NCBI RefSeq assembly: GCF_018729255.1
Contig: NZ_CP076060.1
Coordinates: forward strand, 248,001 to 312,000
Origin: Cupriavidus sp. EM10
GTDB taxonomy: Bacteria; Pseudomonadota; Gammaproteobacteria; Burkholderiales; Burkholderiaceae
Reading direction: 5' to 3'
Length of the DNA: 64,000 bases
Shown here one piece after another: positions 62,819 to 64,000 of the stretch. The position numbers were made by a program, and so were the translations under genes. A model generated the notes under the pieces. The model ran no database searches. It was not told the DNA's origin and saw only the letters and a program-made list of their open reading frames with translations. Position 1 is the first letter of the stretch. Each line of letters begins with the position of its first letter.

Positions 62819-63922
62819 ATGCTGCTCCAGCTCGCCATCATCGGCATCCTGATCGCCCTGCTGCCACTGTCCTATGTGATGGTGCGCGGCAGCCGTGACA
62901 AATATCGCAAGCTCGTGTGGATCACGGCGTTCCTGACGCTCGACCTGATCATGTTCGGCAGCTTCACGCGGCTGACTGACTCCGGGCTGGGCTGCCCGGA
63001 CTGGCCGGGTTGCTATGGCCATTCGAATCCGCATGCGGCGATGGAGCCGATCCGTGCCGCCGAGACGGCGCTGCCGAGCGGCCCGGTGACGCTGGTCAAG
63101 GCCTGGATCGAGATGATCCATCGCTATTTCGCCATGGCGGTGGGCGTGCTGATCATTTCGCTGATGGTGCTGGCGTGGGTGAAACGGCGCGAACTGAAGC
63201 AGTCGCCCTGGTTTGCCACGGCGGTGTTCGTGCTGGTCTGCGTGCAGGGCGCGTTCGGCATGCTGACGGTGACCATGAAGCTGCAGCCGATCATCGTGGT
63301 CACGCACCTGATGCTGGCGATGCTGCTGCTGGCGTCGCTGATCTGGCTGGGATCGCGCAACGACCGGCCGCATATGGTGGCGCCCCAGGCTGCGTCGCTG
63401 CGCTGGGCGGGGCTGCTGGCCATCGTGCTGCTGGTGATCCAGATTTTCCTGGGCGGGTGGGTCAGTACCAACTACGCGGTGCTGGCCTGTACCGATTTCC
63501 CGCTCTGCAACGGCCAGGTGGTGCCCGAGATGGACTTCCGCCACGGTTTCACGCTGTGGCGCCAGCTGGGCATGACGGCCGATGGCGACTACATCCCGCA
63601 CGCGGCGCTGGTGGCCATCCACTGGGTGCATCGCGGCTTTGCCTTCGTGGTGCTGGGCTACCTGCTGTGGTTCGGGCTGCGCGCCCGCCGGCTGGAAGGG
63701 CTGGCGCGCCACGGCAAGTGGCTGCTGGCCGTGCTGGCGCTGCAACTGGCTACCGGGATGTCGAATATCGTGTTCGACTGGCCGCTGGTGGCGGCGGTGG
63801 CACATAACGGCGGAGCAGCCCTGCTGCTGATGCTGTTGCTCCGTCTCAACTACAATATCGGCCTCGCGACCCGCTCCGCAGGCGCCGCCGCCCAATCCGC
63901 AATCGCGGCGCGCGCCACATGA
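62819..63922 (+). CDS. ctaA: Heme A synthase (COX15/CtaA)
   Basis: Oxidises the C8 methyl of heme O to the formyl of heme A. 367 residues with eight helices. FTRLTDSGLGCPDWPGCYGH, conserved His in IEMIHRYFAMAVGVLII and LMLAMLLLASLIWLGS, and WVHRGFAFVVLGYLLWF at the second heme pair. Stop overlaps the ctaB start (ATGA), indicating coupling. Confidence 0.95.
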   Translation: MLLQLAIIGILIALLPLSYVMVRGSRDKYRKLVWITAFLTLDLIMFGSFTRLTDSGLGCPDWPGCYGHSNPHAAMEPIRAAETALPSGPVTLVKAWIEMIHRYFAMAVGVLIISLMVLAWVKRRELKQSPWFATAVFVLVCVQGAFGMLTVTMKLQPIIVVTHLMLAMLLLASLIWLGSRNDRPHMVAPQAASLRWAGLLAIVLLVIQIFLGGWVSTNYAVLACTDFPLCNGQVVPEMDFRHGFTLWRQLGMTADGDYIPHAALVAIHWVHRGFAFVVLGYLLWFGLRARRLEGLARHGKWLLAVLALQLATGMSNIVFDWPLVAAVAHNGGAALLLMLLLRLNYNIGLATRSAGAAAQSAIAARAT

Positions 63923-64000
63923 AGGACAAGATTCCCGTGGTTACCGCTACCCACCCCCATTCCTCCGTGGGACGAATTCGTCACCTGGCCCGCCAATACG
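63919..64000 (+). CDS. ctaB: Protoheme IX farnesyltransferase (CtaB), 5' end only
   Basis: ATG 63919 overlaps the ctaA stop, and 27 codons are visible before the window ends, reading MKDKIPVVTATHPHSSVGRI then RHLARQY, which is where heme O synthases begin before the ALTKPRV segment. Position after ctaA is the usual one. Family domain lies outside the window. Confidence 0.8.
   Translation, partial: MKDKIPVVTATHPHSSVGRIRHLARQY

Overview
This window looks like chromosomal DNA of a high-GC betaproteobacterium, most likely Cupriavidus or a close relative in the Burkholderiaceae. The reasons are the fused isobutyryl-CoA mutase IcmF, the ATP-grasp type GshA next to GshB and a PTS EIIA-HPr-EI module, the torF-glnK-amtB unit, and the Burkholderiales order of the cytochrome oxidase genes (coxB-coxA-small assembly gene-cox11-DUF2970-coxC-DUF2909-surf1-Sco-like-ctaA-ctaB). 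The genus is inferred from gene content and not from a database search. I saw no tRNA, rRNA, CRISPR array, insertion sequence or prophage.

Layout. 1-3.8 kb: the 3' part of icmF, a HIT protein and 3-hydroxybutyryl-CoA dehydrogenase. 4-13.5 kb: an uptake and activation locus with a broken Crp/Fnr regulator facing an acyl-CoA synthetase (frameshifted), a branched-chain-type ABC transporter (livG, livH, livM, binding protein, frameshifted livF) and a PaaK-like CoA ligase. 13.5-20.5 kb, minus strand: DUF454, nitronate monooxygenase, an orphan Wzz-like chain-length protein, RlmI-like rRNA methyltransferase, DUF493, D,D-carboxypeptidase, an alpha/beta hydrolase and a [2Fe-2S] ferredoxin. 20.5-25.8 kb: dctA behind a near-perfect sigma-54 promoter, followed by its two-component system dctB-dctD. 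26-33.5 kb: an orphan MIO-type aromatic amino acid lyase, a UvrD-like helicase with a LexA box, two thioredoxin-fold proteins, a lipoprotein (frameshifted), a LysE exporter, and a low-GC membrane/TPR protein that is the most accessory-looking gene. 33.5-45.3 kb: comM, ubiK, a sigma-54-driven torF-glnK-amtB unit, gshA-gshB, ptsL/M-type EIIA-HPr-EI, and Fur-boxed bfd with bfr. 45.5-55.1 kb: moeB, a C-terminal processing protease, gpmA, rhodanese, glutaredoxin, secB, gpsA, a tripartite-tricarboxylate binding protein, trmL, comF and a BioC-like methyltransferase. 55.3-64 kb: the aa3 oxidase operon and heme A synthesis genes, ending inside ctaB.

Two sequence-level themes run through the window. 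First, five coding regions are each broken by what reads as the loss of one base in a short homopolymer, and restoring one base gives a normal protein every time. This points to consensus indel errors, although three of the five lie in a single locus and decay cannot be excluded. Second, four intergenic sites carry the same palindromic REP/BIME-like element built on a CCCTCTCCCGC / GCGGGAGAGGG hairpin. Regulation visible directly from sequence includes two sigma-54 promoters that differ at a single base of the 16-base core, a LexA box, a Fur box over a sigma-70 promoter, a consensus sigma-70 promoter for the cox operon, and about a dozen intrinsic terminators.
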